A stretch of DNA of 64,000 nucleotides from Terriglobales bacterium (GCA_025936825.1 JAICSO010000001.1:868001-932000), one strand, 5' to 3'. Positions 45,038 to 53,933 are shown, counted from the first letter of the stretch. Notes: generated by a model not told the origin, from the letters alone. Numbers and translations are program-made.

Positions 45038-45913
45038 GTGGACAGCCGAAAAGCCGTGTCCAGCCACAACCCTCAACTCGTGATTCGTGAGCTGGAGTCG
45101 ATCTCCGACCTTCGGCGGGCGATTCAACTCGAGCAACAAGTCTGGGATCTTAGCGATGTGGACGTGACGCCGCTAACGACCGCAATTGCCGCTCAAGCCG
45201 CGGGCGCGTTCTGGCTAGGGGCTTTCGACGGTACCGATCTCGTTGGCATCGCTTATGCGTTTCCCAGCCTGCATCATGGACGGCCGGGATTTCATTCGCA
45301 CCTGCTGGCGGTGCGCGATCCATATGGACACCGCGGCATCGGGTACAAGCTCAAGCTCGCTCAGCGGGAACGCGCCCTGGCGCTCGGGGTCGGGGAAATC
45401 ACGTGGACCTTCGATCCGCTACGTAGCCGCAACGCGCACTTGAATTTCGCGAAGCTCGGCGTCCTCTCCGACAAGTACATCATCGATTTTTATGGTCCAC
45501 GGACTTCTAGCCTGCTGCATGCGAACGGGACCGACCGGCTATGGGTGACATGGCAGTTGGGAACGCGGAGAGTTGGCGACCGGCTGCAAGGGAAAGAAAT
45601 GCGAGCAGAAGCACTCGATACGCTCATGCATCTCGAACCGCTGGTGCGCTTCAATGGGGACGGTGTGCCGGTGCAGGCTGACGTGCCTACTGCCGTGTCG
45701 CGTCAACGGATTGCGATCGAAATCCCGGGCGACATAGATCTGATCGAACGCGACGACATGCCGCTTGCTCGAAAATGGCGCGAGGCTACGCGGGCCGCTT
45801 TCACCGCGGCAGTGGAATCAGGGTTCCTTGTAAGAGAGTTCTGCAGGTCCATCCGGGGACAACAGGGGCCGGGGGCTTACCTTCTTGAGAAGGAAGAACC
45901 ATATCTGCACTAG
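45038..45913 (+). CDS. GNAT-like acetyltransferase
   Basis: 291 residues, GTG start (a second GTG at 45056 is equally possible). Acyl-CoA binding core: FHSHLLAVRDPYGHRGIGYKLKLAQRE with the R/Q-x2-G-x-G/A-type loop, then ITWTFDPLRSRNAHLNFAKLG. Longer than plain GNATs because of a C-terminal half with IAIEIPGDIDLIERDD. Substrate unknown. It converges on the rhodanese gene. Confidence 0.78.
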   Translation: MDSRKAVSSHNPQLVIRELESISDLRRAIQLEQQVWDLSDVDVTPLTTAIAAQAAGAFWLGAFDGTDLVGIAYAFPSLHHGRPGFHSHLLAVRDPYGHRGIGYKLKLAQRERALALGVGEITWTFDPLRSRNAHLNFAKLGVLSDKYIIDFYGPRTSSLLHANGTDRLWVTWQLGTRRVGDRLQGKEMRAEALDTLMHLEPLVRFNGDGVPVQADVPTAVSRQRIAIEIPGDIDLIERDDMPLARKWREATRAAFTAAVESGFLVREFCRSIRGQQGPGAYLLEKEEPYLH

Positions 45914-45922
45914 CTTCCGCAA

Positions 45923-46270
45923 TTATGCGGCTTGAGCCTTTTGTTCCAGCGGTAACCCTGCTTCGATCCAGGCGTCGTACCCGTCCTTTAGGGCCCAGGC
46001 ATTTCTGAATCCATGTTGCCGAAGTTTCTGCGCCAAACTGGCGCTTGATCCCTCGTTCGGTCAAGTGCAGTAGGTCACAATCGGTTTGTTGCGCGGAATG
46101 CGCCCAATCGCTTCGTCGGCATCATCTAGGGCCACCCGAATTGCGCCGGCAGCCATGTCGGTAGCTTCGGCCCAGGCATGTGGATTGCGCACGTCGACGA
46201 TCGTGAATTCTTCGCCTGCTTCCATTCGTCTTCTGAGTTCGTCAGCACTGATTCTGAGATCGTCCGGCAT
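45923..46270 (-). CDS. Rhodanese-domain protein, candidate selenoprotein (in-frame UGA)
   Basis: 115 residues if TGA at 46061-46063 is read as selenocysteine (U70); a standard call stops at residue 69. Start ATG 46268-46270 (MPDDLRISADELRRR); earlier in-frame ATGs exist. Rhodanese features: FTIVDVRNPHAWAEA, GAIRVALDD, then active loop IVTYC-T-U-P-N-E-G-S-S. Relatives commonly have Y-C-T-C-P-N-E here, so the TGA replaces a Cys exactly. After it the family sequence continues (LAQKLRQHGFRNAWALKDGY, DAWIEAGLP) to a TAA at 45923. A bacterial SECIS-like hairpin follows. A nonsense mutation or read error is the alternative. Confidence 0.8.
46030..46044 (-). promoter_or_regulatory. SECIS-like hairpin after the rhodanese UGA
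   Basis: On the coding strand GCGCCA-GTT-TGGCGC, a perfect 6-bp stem with a 3-nt loop beginning G-U. 22 nt separate the UGA from the loop, inside the 16-37 nt window described for bacterial SECIS elements, where a loop G (and U in E. coli fdhF) contacts SelB. Confidence 0.65.
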
Positions 46271-46463
46271 GGAGCACCCCATATTTCGTGATCCATAAAT
46301 GATGCGATAGCAGTCGTGGGGGTGGGTTGCCCTTACGAAGAAAACCTGAGAATCCGACAAAGCGATTCATTAGGGCGACGTTCGAGACCAACCCTGCGTT
46401 GTCCACGACAGTCATAAACGGCGTGATCGAATCAAACAGAGACTGCTTACTGCCGAGGAATCT

Positions 46464-47168
46464 ATGAACCGACTACTTGGAATGTGCGCGCTACTGCTGA
46501 TGCTGGGCTTGCCTGCGTTCTCACAAGCTCCGCGAATGTCCCCGAACGATCAGGACCAGTTCAACAATTACTACTCACGGTGGATGCAAGATCGCCAGAG
46601 CAACGACCGCGACGACATGATCAGCATGGAACATCACATGCAAGATCTGATGAACAAGTACGCGATCCCACCGGACACACCTTACGGCGAAGTTGCCGCG
46701 GCGAATTCCGGGCCAGGGTACGACCGCGACCGTGATTATCAGGACCGTAGCTACGCGGGAAACTATAGCCAGCTTTCGCCGGATGATCAGAAAAAATTCA
46801 ACGACGAATACGGCAAGTGGCAGCAATCGACCGCCAAGAACGATCGCGATGATATAGACAAGCACGCGCGCAAAATGGAAGACATCATGGCGCGCTACAA
46901 CATCCCGCCGAATACTCCGTTTGACGAGATCGCCTCGGCCAACGGCTACGCGCCTCGTTACAACTACCGCGATTTCCAGCGGCGCCTTTCGCCTGACGAT
47001 CAACAGAAGTTCGATAAGTCGTATCAACACTGGCTACACGAACGTTCTGAGAATGATCGCAAAGGCATGGCCAAGGAAGAAGGCCACATGCAGGAAATCA
47101 TGGCCCGCTACAACATCCCACGTGACGTTCCCTATCAGGTGATAGCGTCGGGTGGCGAACGGTATTAA
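46464..47168 (+). CDS. Exported protein with three tandem ~60-residue repeats
   Basis: 234 residues with a signal peptide (LLGMCALLLMLGLPAFSQ). Three copies of a unit: S-P-N/D-D-Q-x-F/KF, Y-x2-W, N-D-R-D/K, M-x-D/E-I/L-M-x-R/KY-x-IP-x2-TP/VP-x4-IA. Linker between copies 1 and 2 is D/R/Y-rich. No known domain recognised; likely periplasmic or secreted. The next gene encodes a two-repeat relative, so a local duplication created the pair. Confidence 0.75.
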   Translation: MNRLLGMCALLLMLGLPAFSQAPRMSPNDQDQFNNYYSRWMQDRQSNDRDDMISMEHHMQDLMNKYAIPPDTPYGEVAAANSGPGYDRDRDYQDRSYAGNYSQLSPDDQKKFNDEYGKWQQSTAKNDRDDIDKHARKMEDIMARYNIPPNTPFDEIASANGYAPRYNYRDFQRRLSPDDQQKFDKSYQHWLHERSENDRKGMAKEEGHMQEIMARYNIPRDVPYQVIASGGERY

Positions 47169-47271
47169 CGAGAGTTTTCGGCGCGTGTCTTAGGCCAGAG
47201 CACGAGCACATTAGCAAAGGCAAACGCCACTTCGTCAAACTAAAAATATTGTGAGGGAATTATGAACAAAA

Positions 47272-47817
47272 ATGCTCGGAATTTTAGCGCTTGTCCTTGC
47301 GTTTGGGATTCCTGCTTTTTCTCAATCGCGCATGTCGCCTGATGATCAGGCGAAATTCAACAGTTACTACTCACGCTGGATTCAGGCGAGGCAGAGCAAT
47401 GATCGCGATGACGTCTCTAGCATGGAAAATCGTATGCAGGATCTCATGAACCGGTACGGCATTCCGTCCGATACGCCGTACGATGTGGTCGCGCAGCAGG
47501 AAGGCTCCGGGTACGGCGACCAGGATCGGGATCGCGACCGCGACCGTGGCTACAGTCGAGACCGCGACCGAGATCGAGATCGGGATTGGGACCGCGATCA
47601 CAATCGTGGAGAGGTCGGAAGCTGGCAGGGCCGGCTCTCTCCGAACGATCAACATCGCTTCGACAACGCATACCAGCACTGGCTCCATGAACGCCAGGAA
47701 GGCGATCGCAATGGCATGTCCAAGCAGGAAAGCACAATGCAGGACATCATGAGCCGGTACAACATTCCGCAAGACACGCCTTATGACGCAATCGCGTCAC
47801 AAGGCCAGCGGTACTAA
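47272..47817 (+). CDS. Exported two-repeat paralogue with R/D dipeptide linker
   Basis: 181 residues as read from ATG 47272. Two copies of the same unit as the upstream gene flank a linker made of repeated R-D (DRDRDRDRGYSRDRDRDR type). The ribosome binding site GAGGGA fits an ATG at 47262 better (MNK), but that ATG is one base out of frame with the gene; removing one A of the five-A run at 47268-47272 would give MNK-MLGILALVL, just like the upstream paralogue's MNRLLGM. So the start holds a homopolymer slip, either real or a read error. Confidence 0.72.
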   Translation: MLGILALVLAFGIPAFSQSRMSPDDQAKFNSYYSRWIQARQSNDRDDVSSMENRMQDLMNRYGIPSDTPYDVVAQQEGSGYGDQDRDRDRDRGYSRDRDRDRDRDWDRDHNRGEVGSWQGRLSPNDQHRFDNAYQHWLHERQEGDRNGMSKQESTMQDIMSRYNIPQDTPYDAIASQGQRY

Positions 47818-47841
47818 AGCGCTATAGGATTGGACGAAATA

Positions 47842-47887
47842 CCGGCTGTCAGAAACCGGTGAGCGCGAGTTAAGTTCTGACAGCCGG
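47842..47887. terminator. Strong hairpin after the repeat-protein genes
   Basis: CCGGCTGTCAGAA / TTCTGACAGCCGG: perfect 13-bp arms with a 20-nt loop, 25 bp after the stop at 47817. No T-tract follows, so it may be a bidirectional or 3-prime stabilising structure rather than an intrinsic terminator. Confidence 0.5.
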
Positions 47888-48351
47888 AAATTCAAAGTTC
47901 TGCCGATTCTTCCTTAAAAGAACCCAACTTTTGCTGCATTTCGCCGCACAATTCTGAACTCCCTGTTGCAGGCTTCGGTTTCAGGTCTTGTTCATCGGTG
48001 AAAAACCCCGTCCCTGCGTACACCGACCTTGGTACCGTCCATTGAACTTCAGTTACCAGGCCTGAGGTACTTTGAGGCAGAAATCCTCCTTCTGGCCCAA
48101 GATGTTGTACTCCTTCTTCGGCGAACCGCATTATCTTGAAGTGGGCTGCTAATGCAGGTTTTTGGATTTCCAACGCATCGGCCAAAAACACGGAAGAACA
48201 CGGACATCTGGCATGTTCGGGCGAGAACAGCGGTTGATATATGCTCGGTTCACTGAATTCACTCAGGGGCAACTTATGAGTGGATCTCCTTCCAGGATGT
48301 CGGTCCGGTAGTCATGGGCGCGACGAACGATTCTGTGGCCAGGGAAAACCT
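47888..48351. other. Gene-poor stretch before the HTH gene
   Basis: About 460 bp. A 126-codon minus-strand frame (47892-48272) is open, but its protein has no recognisable domain, unusual composition and no ribosome binding site, so it is not called. No repeat family or RNA gene was recognised. Confidence 0.5.
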
Positions 48352-48582
48352 ATGGCCGATTCACCAGAAGTGATGAATATTCGCCAGGCGTCGAAGTATC
48401 TGGGTGTCAGTCCGGACACGCTCTACAAGTACGTCAATGAGCAGAAGATTCCGGCGTTCAAGCTGGGCAATCGCTGGCGGTTCAAGAAATCACGGCTCGA
48501 CCAATGGATGGAAGAGAAGTCGAGCGAAGCAGAAGTAGGCGTTACGACCAAAGCAAAGGCAGCCACGCAGGCTGCCAGGTAA
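48352..48582 (+). CDS. Excisionase-family HTH protein
   Basis: 76 residues from ATG 48352 with AGGGAA 8 nt upstream. MerR/excisionase-type winged helix: MNIRQASKYLGVSPDTLYKY, IPAFKLGNRWRFKKSRLDQWM. This motif binds DNA and is the small helix-turn-helix class used in phage Xis proteins and many plain regulators. It lies 10 bp before pilM on the same strand, so it is likely a regulator of, or co-transcribed with, the pilus operon rather than a mobile-element protein; no integrase is near. Confidence 0.83.
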   Translation: MADSPEVMNIRQASKYLGVSPDTLYKYVNEQKIPAFKLGNRWRFKKSRLDQWMEEKSSEAEVGVTTKAKAATQAAR

Positions 48583-48592
48583 AGGCGGGCAC

Positions 48593-49648
48593 ATGTTTGG
48601 ATTCGGATCGAAGTCAATCGTTGGCCTGGACGTAGGCTCCTCGAGCATCAAGGCCGTGGAGCTGAAGAAGAGCCGCGGGGGCATTGAAGTGGCGCACCTC
48701 GGGCTGGAACCGCTGCCACCGGATATCGTCGTGGACTCCATGATCGTGGACTCCGGCACGGTGTCGAGCGCGATCTCGAAATTGTTTGCCGACAATTCGA
48801 TCAAGACCAAGAACGTGGCGACTGCGGTCAGCGGTCACTCCGTCATCGTGAAAAAGATTTCGCTGCCCTCGATGAGCGACGCCGAACTGGCGGAAACAAT
48901 CGAGAAAGAGGCCGCCCAGCATATTCCGTTCGATCTTGCCGACGTCAACCTGGACTACCAGATTCTCTCGGAGGACGAAGGCCAGCCCCACATGGACGTG
49001 CTGCTGGTGGCAGTGAAGAAGGACAAGATTCTTAACTACACCAACGTACTCTCGATGGCCGGCAAGACGCCCGCTATCGTGGACATCGATGCTCTGGCAC
49101 TGCAGAACTGCTACGAGTACAACTACGAGCCCTCGCCCAACCAGGTGGTGGCATTGTTGAACCTCGGCGCCAGCGTCATGAACATCAACATCGTGAAGGG
49201 GACGACGCCGTTGTTCCCACGCGACGTCAGCGTTGGCGGTCATCAGTACACCGATTCGCTGCAGAAGGAACTCGATCTCAGCTTCGATGATGCGGAAGCA
49301 CTGAAGCTGGGCAGGAAGGTCGGCACGGTCAGCGAAGACGCAAAGACGCCGATCCTGCAGCAAGTGACCGAAATTATCGTGCTCGAAATTCAGAAGACGT
49401 TTGACTTTTTTCGCGCCAGCGCGGCGGGCGAGCATATCGAGAGGATTTATGTAGCGGGAGGTTCGTCGAAGGTGCCGGGCCTGCTCGAGGCGTTGCGGCA
49501 GGAGTTTTCGTTGCCGGTAGACATTCTGAACCCGTTCCAGAAGATCGCGCCTCCTGCGGAGGGAATGGGGATGGAACTGATCGACGGCAACGCGGGCCAA
49601 TTGGCAGTGGCAGTGGGCTTGGCCCTGAGGAGCTTTGAACAACTATGA
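48593..49648 (+). CDS. pilM: Type IV pilus assembly protein PilM
   Basis: 351 residues, actin-like ATPase fold. Phosphate-1 motif SIVGLDVGSSSIKAVELKKS near the N-terminus, AAQHIPFDLADVNLDYQIL, phosphate-2-type VVALLNLGASVMNINIVKG and adenosine motif ERIYVAGGSSKVPGLLEALR. PilM sits on the cytoplasmic face and binds the PilN N-terminus. First gene of pilMNOPQ; its stop overlaps pilN by 4 bp. Confidence 0.93.
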   Translation: MFGFGSKSIVGLDVGSSSIKAVELKKSRGGIEVAHLGLEPLPPDIVVDSMIVDSGTVSSAISKLFADNSIKTKNVATAVSGHSVIVKKISLPSMSDAELAETIEKEAAQHIPFDLADVNLDYQILSEDEGQPHMDVLLVAVKKDKILNYTNVLSMAGKTPAIVDIDALALQNCYEYNYEPSPNQVVALLNLGASVMNINIVKGTTPLFPRDVSVGGHQYTDSLQKELDLSFDDAEALKLGRKVGTVSEDAKTPILQQVTEIIVLEIQKTFDFFRASAAGEHIERIYVAGGSSKVPGLLEALRQEFSLPVDILNPFQKIAPPAEGMGMELIDGNAGQLAVAVGLALRSFEQL

Positions 49649-50238
49649 TCCGCATCAATCTGCTGGGCAACCCGAAACCGAAGAGCCGCCGTGGCGGTGC
49701 GGCAGTGTCAGCGCCGTCGATCGAAATCGGCAACGTCGGAACTCCTCTTGTCAAAGTGTTTGTCGCCGTTGTCATCACGGTCGCGTTAAATGGGTACTTG
49801 TGGTACAGCTACGACAAACAGGCACAGGACATCGCTTCAAAGATGAAGGTCGCGGAGCAGAAAAACCGCGAACTGTCCGATGTCAAAGCGAAGTACCTTG
49901 AAAGACAAAAGCAGGCCGACAGCTACAAGCGCCGCGTTGATGTAATCGATCAGTTGCGGGCAAGCCAGTCGGGATACCCGATGAACCTGCTGAACACGAT
50001 CGGTGACACGGTCAACAACACCGAAGCGGTGTGGCTGATCACGATGAAAGATCAGGGAGCCAACGTTGCGATCGACGGAACCGCGCTCAGCACCGACGCA
50101 GTCGCGAACCTGATTGCTAACCTGCAGAAGACCGGGTACTTCTCGAACATCGAGATCAAGGAAACCTATCAAGACAATCAGGTGAAGGACATGCAGGCGT
50201 TCCAGTTCTCGCTCACCTGCCAAAAGGGTAAATCGTAA
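49645..50238 (+). CDS. pilN: Type IV pilus assembly protein PilN
   Basis: 197 residues. Starts MIRINLLGNPKPKSRR, the INLL motif that docks into PilM. One membrane helix (FVAVVITVALNGYLWY), a coiled coil, then a periplasmic ferredoxin-like domain (AVWLITMKDQGANVAIDGTA). Inner-membrane partner of PilO in the alignment complex. ATGA overlap with pilM. Confidence 0.92.
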   Translation: MIRINLLGNPKPKSRRGGAAVSAPSIEIGNVGTPLVKVFVAVVITVALNGYLWYSYDKQAQDIASKMKVAEQKNRELSDVKAKYLERQKQADSYKRRVDVIDQLRASQSGYPMNLLNTIGDTVNNTEAVWLITMKDQGANVAIDGTALSTDAVANLIANLQKTGYFSNIEIKETYQDNQVKDMQAFQFSLTCQKGKS

Positions 50239-50250
50239 GGCGGACTGACT

Positions 50251-50904
50251 ATGGCGAATCTTAGCGAAATTTCCGGAGGGAAGCAGTGGGGTCTGGCGCT
50301 GGCTGGCGCGGTACTGGTCTGCACAGCGTTGTACTTCACTTACTTCAAAACGCAGCGGACGGCCAACGACACGGCGCGCGCGGCTCTCACGGCCAAGATG
50401 GATGAGAACGCGAAGCTCGAGCCTTATCGCACCAAGCTGACCGACATAGACCGCCAGATCGCGAACTTGAAGCAGCAACTCGAGATCGAGCGGCGCATTG
50501 TTCCCGATGAGAAGGAAGTTGATGGACTGATCAAACTGCTTGATGCGGAAGCGATGAAAGCGGGAGTCGCCCTGAGACGTTATACCGCCAAGCCCACCGC
50601 CAACAAGGACTTCTACACCGAGGTGCCGTTCGAGATTGAGTTGGATGGATCTTATGCTTCCATGCTCAATTTCTTTGATCAAGTCTCGAAACTGGAGCGG
50701 ATTGTCAACATTTCTGATCTCTTGGTTGCTAACACGAAGAAGGGTGGAGAGGCTAAAGCCAAACACTCTTACGAGTACGCGCCGGGTGAGAGTGTGGTCG
50801 CGACGTGTGTGGCGACCACGTACTTCAGCCACGACCCAAATACCCTAACGCCAACGACTACGAAAGGCGCGGTGGTACCTCCGGCTAAGGGCAGGACTTT
50901 ATGA
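50251..50904 (+). CDS. pilO: Type IV pilus assembly protein PilO
   Basis: 217 residues. One membrane helix (WGLALAGAVLVCTALYFTYF), coiled coil with KLTDIDRQIANLKQQLEIERRI, then a periplasmic domain containing PFEIELDGSYASMLNFFDQVSKLERIV, the best-conserved PilO block. Forms a heterodimer with PilN. Starts 12 bp after pilN; overlaps pilP by 4 bp. Confidence 0.92.
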   Translation: MANLSEISGGKQWGLALAGAVLVCTALYFTYFKTQRTANDTARAALTAKMDENAKLEPYRTKLTDIDRQIANLKQQLEIERRIVPDEKEVDGLIKLLDAEAMKAGVALRRYTAKPTANKDFYTEVPFEIELDGSYASMLNFFDQVSKLERIVNISDLLVANTKKGGEAKAKHSYEYAPGESVVATCVATTYFSHDPNTLTPTTTKGAVVPPAKGRTL

Positions 50905-51794
50905 AGAGAACTTTAAGCTTGTGTTTGCTAGTAGGGCTGGCCGTTCCGACCTGGGCGCAGACATCGCAGCCCTCGAACGTGAAAGTTGTGGCAGTGCCGA
51001 CGGCGAAGTCCAAGCCGAGCGCCGCAAAGCCAGCAGCGAAACCGGCGGTGATCGCTGCTAAACCTGCACCAAAACCTGCTGTCGCTGTGGTAGCTGCAAA
51101 ACCGGCGGCCCAGAGCACCAAGCCGCAAGCGCAATCGAAGCCGGTGGTAGCGGTTGTCGCAGCAAAGCCGACAGCTCCAGGCGCAAACACTCAGGCGAAA
51201 CCCTCAGTTGCAGTTGCCCCCGCAAAGGGTGCGACGCCGGCCGCGCATGTCGCGGTTGCAGCAAAGCCAGAACAGCACGCATCGAAAGTGACGGTGGCAC
51301 CTAAGCCGGTCGTGGTTTCTGGCAGCAAGGATCCCTTCAGCAAAGCCAAAAAGCCGCAGGCGGTTGTTGCAGCACCGGTAGTGGCGAAGGCTCCTGAGAA
51401 AAAAGGGAATGTGGTCGCGGTGAAGGACACGAATCCAACGGCGGAGAAGAAGCCGGAGCCCAAGAAGATAAGCGCTGCGAACCGGCGTGATCCATTTGTC
51501 AGCCCGGTGGTGCATTTGGGAGCTGTTGGATCAGGCTGCAGTTCCGGCAAGCGGTGCCTGGCGATCGATCAGATCGCTTTGAAGGGCGTCGTCAGGTCCG
51601 AAAACGGAATGATTGCAGTGGTCGTGAACGCGATGGACAAAGCATATTTTCTTCGCGAAAACGACCCCGTGTTTAACGGCTATGTAACCAAGATTACGGC
51701 GGATTCCATTGTGTTTAAGGAGACGTTCCACGACAAGCTCGGCAAGGAATTGACGCGGGACGTCACCAAGACCATCAGCCGTCCAGCGGCGTAA
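50901..51794 (+). CDS. pilP: Type IV pilus assembly protein PilP with long AKP-rich linker
   Basis: 297 residues. Signal peptide LCLLVGLAVPTWAQ, then a very long (about residues 25-150) linker made of A, K, P and V, then a PilP-like beta domain in the last 100 residues (RRDPFVSPVVH, IDQIALKGVVRSENGMIAVV, AYFLRENDPVFNGYVTKI). PilP joins PilNO to the PilQ secretin across the periplasm. No lipobox Cys is present at the signal cleavage site, unlike the lipoprotein PilP of Gammaproteobacteria. The linker is far longer than usual. Confidence 0.85.
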   Translation: MKRTLSLCLLVGLAVPTWAQTSQPSNVKVVAVPTAKSKPSAAKPAAKPAVIAAKPAPKPAVAVVAAKPAAQSTKPQAQSKPVVAVVAAKPTAPGANTQAKPSVAVAPAKGATPAAHVAVAAKPEQHASKVTVAPKPVVVSGSKDPFSKAKKPQAVVAAPVVAKAPEKKGNVVAVKDTNPTAEKKPEPKKISAANRRDPFVSPVVHLGAVGSGCSSGKRCLAIDQIALKGVVRSENGMIAVVVNAMDKAYFLRENDPVFNGYVTKITADSIVFKETFHDKLGKELTRDVTKTISRPAA

Positions 51795-51806
51795 TCGAGG
51801 CGGCTT

Positions 51807-53864
51807 ATGAAAAATTTAAATCAAGTTCGAAGCAGATCAGAGGCGGGGAGACGGGAAATGCGAAAGCACATGCTGGGAACCATAACAGCGCTGTTGGCCA
51901 TCGTTCTGGTGGCGGGCGCGCAGACTCCAGGCAGCGAGGCGGTCAACGCCGCGCTTCAGAAAGTCACGGTCAACCGTGGCCAGGGTGTCGTCAGCGTTGA
52001 AATGACGACCAAGGGCGCCATCGCGCCAAAGGTCGAAACGCTCTCTTCTCCTGACCGCTTGGTGGTCGATCTGCCGAACACGGTGCTTGCCACCGCGGGT
52101 GGACGCATCACGGTTGGCGCCGACGGCGTGAAAAGCGTTCGCATGGGCACCGACGCCCAAGCCATGACTCGCGTCGTGGTGGACCTGGAGCGGCCGGCGA
52201 AGTACGAACTCGTTCCCGGCCCCGGGCAGAAGCTGACGCTGAAGATTGGTGATAGGACACCTGTGACTGCGGCGGCTGCGCCAGTTGAGAAGGCGAACAC
52301 TCCGGCGCCGGCATTTGCAGACAACCAGAAGGTTGCGCAGGAACCAGTGAAAGCCGCGCAGGCCTTTGTTGTCCTCAGCCCGGCGTACGCGCCCAAGAAA
52401 GACAATGCCGACCCGGCGGGGAAGGCCACGACGGCTGCGTCCAAGTTTGTGGAACGGCCTGAAGGCAATCTGCTCCCACAGGCGAACGGCTCCATGCAAG
52501 AGGCCCAGGGAGCCGCCCCGGCTGCTAGCACGATTGAGCCGGCCGTGAACCTGGCAGCTGAGCAAAAGGCGAAGACGCATTCAGCGACGTCCGGCCCCAA
52601 ATACACTGGCGAACCGATCTCGGTCAATCTGAAAGACGTTGACCTGAAAGACTTCTTCCGCTTGATTCACGAGATCAGCGGCCTGAACGTGGTGCTCGAT
52701 CCCGATGTTCACGGCAATCTTACGATCGTGCTCGACGACGTGCCGTGGGACCAGGCACTGGATATCGTACTGAAGAACAACCAGTTGTCGCGCCAGCTTG
52801 ACGGCAACGTGCTTCGCATTGCCAGCATCGACACACTGCGGAAGGAAGCCGAAGGCCGCCGCGCCCAGATCGAAGCCGAATCTCTGGCCGTTGACACCAT
52901 CACGGTCACCCGATTCTTAAGCTACGCGCACTCGAAGGACGTCGCGACAACGCTGAAGAAGTTCTTGAGCCAGCGTGGTCACATCGAATCGGATGACCGC
53001 ACCAACGCGCTCATCATCAACGACATTCCTTCTTCCATTCCGCCTATTGATCGTTTATTAGCGCAATTGGACCGCAAGACGCAGGAAGTGGAAATCGAAG
53101 CCCGCGTCGTGGCTGCCACCCGCAGCTTTGCACGCGACATCGGAACTCAGTTGGGTTTCGGTTGGGGCAACAACCCGACCGGAGTCGGCGGCGCGACCTC
53201 AGTTGGAACGTCGCCTCTGAAGGTTGGCAACACTCCGAATCCGATGTATCCCGTAGTTTCTGGCAGCGGTAGCGGTGGCGTACAGATTCCGCTGTTCTCG
53301 AACCTGGCTGCGAATGGTCCCACCAGTGGTCTCAGCTTCATCAACGCGAGCAATAATGTGCGTCTTGATGCCATTTTGACAATGGCGGAGTCGCGAGGCC
53401 TGCTGAAAATACTGTCTCGCCCGCGGGTAGTTACGCAGAACAACATTCAGGCCATTGTTCGGCAGGGTGTTCGAATCCCAATTGTCACCGCGGCCCAGTT
53501 GAATGGTCCTCCGACTACCACCTATATCGACGCGTTCCTGCGGTTGACGGTCACCCCGCAGATCACGGTTGAAAACACTATTTTCCTGAACGTCGACGTA
53601 GAGAACACCACGCCGGATTTCGGTCACCAGGTGCAGGGCAACCCGACTCTGATTACCCAGCAGGCGACCACACAAGTTCTGGTCACCGACGGCGGTACGG
53701 TCGTAATCGGCGGCGTGATTCAGACCAGCAACTCTGTGTCGATTCAGCAGGTGCCCCTGCTCGGAAGCATTCCGTGGTTAGGCAACCTGTTCAAACATCA
53801 ATCGGTCAGCAGCTCGAACCAGGAGTTGATCTTCTTCATTACTCCTCGGATCGTCGAGACATAG
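51807..53864 (+). CDS. pilQ: Type IV pilus secretin PilQ
   Basis: 685 residues from ATG 51807 with GAGG 6 nt upstream (ATG 51858 also possible). Signal peptide LLAIVLVAGAQ; one AMIN domain (about 45-145, VVSVEMTTKGAIAPKVETL); a Pro/Ala-rich linker; an N0/STN-like domain (ISVNLKDVDLKDFFRLIHEISGLNVVLDPDVHGNLT); N1 (FLSYAHSKDVATTLKKFL); and the secretin core (DAILTMAESRGLLKILSRPRVVTQNN, VPLLGSIPWLGNLF). Forms the outer-membrane pilus gate. Confidence 0.93.
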   Translation: MKNLNQVRSRSEAGRREMRKHMLGTITALLAIVLVAGAQTPGSEAVNAALQKVTVNRGQGVVSVEMTTKGAIAPKVETLSSPDRLVVDLPNTVLATAGGRITVGADGVKSVRMGTDAQAMTRVVVDLERPAKYELVPGPGQKLTLKIGDRTPVTAAAAPVEKANTPAPAFADNQKVAQEPVKAAQAFVVLSPAYAPKKDNADPAGKATTAASKFVERPEGNLLPQANGSMQEAQGAAPAASTIEPAVNLAAEQKAKTHSATSGPKYTGEPISVNLKDVDLKDFFRLIHEISGLNVVLDPDVHGNLTIVLDDVPWDQALDIVLKNNQLSRQLDGNVLRIASIDTLRKEAEGRRAQIEAESLAVDTITVTRFLSYAHSKDVATTLKKFLSQRGHIESDDRTNALIINDIPSSIPPIDRLLAQLDRKTQEVEIEARVVAATRSFARDIGTQLGFGWGNNPTGVGGATSVGTSPLKVGNTPNPMYPVVSGSGSGGVQIPLFSNLAANGPTSGLSFINASNNVRLDAILTMAESRGLLKILSRPRVVTQNNIQAIVRQGVRIPIVTAAQLNGPPTTTYIDAFLRLTVTPQITVENTIFLNVDVENTTPDFGHQVQGNPTLITQQATTQVLVTDGGTVVIGGVIQTSNSVSIQQVPLLGSIPWLGNLFKHQSVSSSNQELIFFITPRIVET

Positions 53865-53892
53865 TCCGGGCTTACAAGTTAGCAGCAAGCAG

Positions 53893-53933
53893 CCGCCGGC
53901 ATCTGATTCGCTCAGGCCGGCGGATTGTTTTTT
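53893..53933 (+). terminator. Rho-independent terminator of pilMNOPQ
   Basis: Perfect 8-bp stem CCGCCGGC / GCCGGCGG with a 15-nt loop, then ATTGTTTTTT, 28 bp after the pilQ stop. Confidence 0.85.

Noticed and set aside
47892-48272. 126-codon minus-strand ORF
   Set aside because: No recognisable domain, no ribosome binding site and odd composition; length alone is not enough in this GC range.
48352-48582. Phage excisionase implying an integrated element
   Set aside because: No integrase, att-like repeats or phage genes nearby; it is 10 bp from pilM and reads as a small regulator.
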